Source of the DNA: Alphaproteobacteria bacterium
GTDB taxonomy: Bacteria; Pseudomonadota; Alphaproteobacteria; Sphingomonadales; Sphingomonadaceae
Direction: 5' to 3'
Assembly (NCBI GenBank): GCA_016650315.1
Contig: JAENVZ010000259.1
Coordinates: forward strand, 1-5,745
DNA: 5,745 nt
The first letter of the stretch is position 1, and each line of letters starts with the position of its first letter. The notes under the pieces are model-generated. The model was not told the origin of the DNA and did not search any database. It saw only the letters and a list, made by a program, of their open reading frames with translations. A program made the position numbers and the translations under genes. Below are positions 4,884 to 5,745 of this stretch, piece after piece.

Positions 4884-5745
4884 ATGAGCGCCCGTGTCAC
4901 GCGCCGCCGTTTCCTGACCACCGCATTGTCGGCGTCTATCCTGCCCCGGCTGGCCCATGCACAAACGGCAACTGTCATTAATGGCCAAACGTTCCAGGGT
5001 ACGCGAGCGGCATCTGACATCAAAGGCGAAGGCGGCGAAGGATTGCGAGCTCAATCGGATATGGTCATCCGCAATTGCAAGTTCCTGGATCTCGGTAATG
5101 GCGCAGTCCGGGTCAATATTCCCACTGACAATCTGGTGATCGAAGATTGCGAGGCGAGCAATCTCTACCGGTTTCTGGAGGATACATCGTCCAGCAAGGA
5201 TAATCCGGCGATCCTGAGCAACTTTGCGGTCCGGCGGAGCATCGCACACGAAATCGACCGCAGCATGATCCGCATTTGCTATGGCTCTCATAATGGCGAG
5301 ATAGAAAACGTCGTTGCCTATGGCAGTACGCAATGCGACCTGTATTGCGTCGGATTTCAACTGAACGATGAAGCCCATGACATCCGCTATTCGCGCGTAG
5401 AGGCACACGGCTTTCAGGAAACCGGAAGACCCGCCGACAAATACTGGAATGGTGACGGTTTTTCCGACGAGCGGGGTAATCACGGCATTCGCTATCTCTC
5501 CTGCACGGCCACGCAATGCAGCGACGGCGGGTTCGATCTGAAATCGGCAGATGTCTATCTGGAACATTGCGTCGCCCGCGCCAACAAGCGCAATTTCCGT
5601 TTGTGGAATAGCGGGCAATTGCGCCAATGCCGCAGCGAGGACCCGCATCATTATGGCGGCACCGGGGGAGCGGCGCATTTTTCTTTTCATGGGGACGTCG
5701 GCCACTATGTCATCGACCGCCCGGTTGTTCGTGCCGCCGTCGGCA
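4884..5745 (+). CDS. Tat-exported right-handed beta-helix protein, possible polysaccharide lyase (partial)
   Basis: The first 287 codons are present; the frame is open to the window's end, so the C terminus is missing. ATG 4884 has GGAGA (4872-4876) 7 nt upstream. The N terminus carries a twin-arginine signal: TRRRFLT at 6-12, a short hydrophobic stretch and AHA|QT cleavage after 26. The folded product should therefore cross to the periplasm or beyond. The mature part shows parallel beta-helix rungs with a recurring hydrophobic-polar-polar-Cys/Ser pattern starting near residues 62, 86, 116, 140, 167, 204, 226 and 246. Cysteines 65, 89, 207, 229 and 249 fall at the same rung position, suggesting a stacked internal ladder. 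WNGDGF (188-193) and SDGGFDLK (213-220) resemble the acidic, Lys-containing calcium/active-site loops of pectate lyase-like families such as PL9. Cutting or editing the EPS is a reasonable guess; a non-enzymatic surface role is also possible. Confidence 0.85.
   Translation, partial: MSARVTRRRFLTTALSASILPRLAHAQTATVINGQTFQGTRAASDIKGEGGEGLRAQSDMVIRNCKFLDLGNGAVRVNIPTDNLVIEDCEASNLYRFLEDTSSSKDNPAILSNFAVRRSIAHEIDRSMIRICYGSHNGEIENVVAYGSTQCDLYCVGFQLNDEAHDIRYSRVEAHGFQETGRPADKYWNGDGFSDERGNHGIRYLSCTATQCSDGGFDLKSADVYLEHCVARANKRNFRLWNSGQLRQCRSEDPHHYGGTGGAAHFSFHGDVGHYVIDRPVVRAAVG

Noticed and set aside
4809..5705. Long open minus-strand frame of 298 codons opposite the beta-helix gene
   Set aside because: It mirrors the plus-strand gene, which has a Tat signal, a good ribosome-binding site and beta-helix rungs. 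The antisense product shows no coherent domain or export signal, and its long open frame follows from GC-rich codon use on the other strand.

Overview
The window looks like part of an exopolysaccharide (EPS) or capsule locus of a GC-rich alphaproteobacterium, most plausibly a sphingomonad (Sphingobium or Novosphingobium type). This rests on codon use, protein character and the gene set, not on any search. The locus combines a beta-barrel outer-membrane protein, a short Wza/GumB-like export protein, two GT4 glycosyltransferases, a hexapeptide-repeat acetyltransferase and a Tat-exported beta-helix protein. There is no rRNA, tRNA, CRISPR array or recognisable mobile element.

Layout. Positions 2-400 (+) are the C-terminal part of an outer-membrane beta-barrel protein. 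Positions 387-4017 hold four tightly packed genes on the minus strand. In transcription order they are a GT4 glycosyltransferase (4017-2863), a second GT4 glycosyltransferase (2859-1651), a periplasmic polysaccharide export (OPX) protein (1618-1052) and an O-acetyltransferase (1055-387). Gaps are 3 nt and 32 nt, followed by a 4-nt overlap, so this is almost certainly one operon. Its last gene runs 14 bp into the convergent barrel gene. A gene-free divergent region (4018-4484) follows, with promoter-like hexamers, two small palindromes and a set of stem-loops in the probable leader of the rightward genes. To the right lie a 69-residue single-pass membrane protein (4485-4694, +) and the start of a Tat-exported right-handed beta-helix protein (from 4884, +) that runs off the window.

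How the genes may work together (inference). The two glycosyltransferases would add sugars to a lipid-linked repeat unit at the inner membrane. The acetyltransferase would decorate the sugar or polymer. The OPX protein would carry polymer through the periplasm, possibly handing it to the beta-barrel. The beta-helix protein may cut or modify the polymer outside the cytoplasm. No polymerase, flippase, Wzc-type co-polymerase or priming transferase is visible, so the locus must extend beyond the window.

The points most worth a second look are the OPX protein, which has neither a lipobox Cys nor a C-terminal helix and lies beside a beta-barrel gene; the structured leader of the small membrane protein; and the beta-helix protein, whose rung pattern and acidic DG motifs suggest a polysaccharide lyase-like enzyme. 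I see no clear evidence of an entirely new system.
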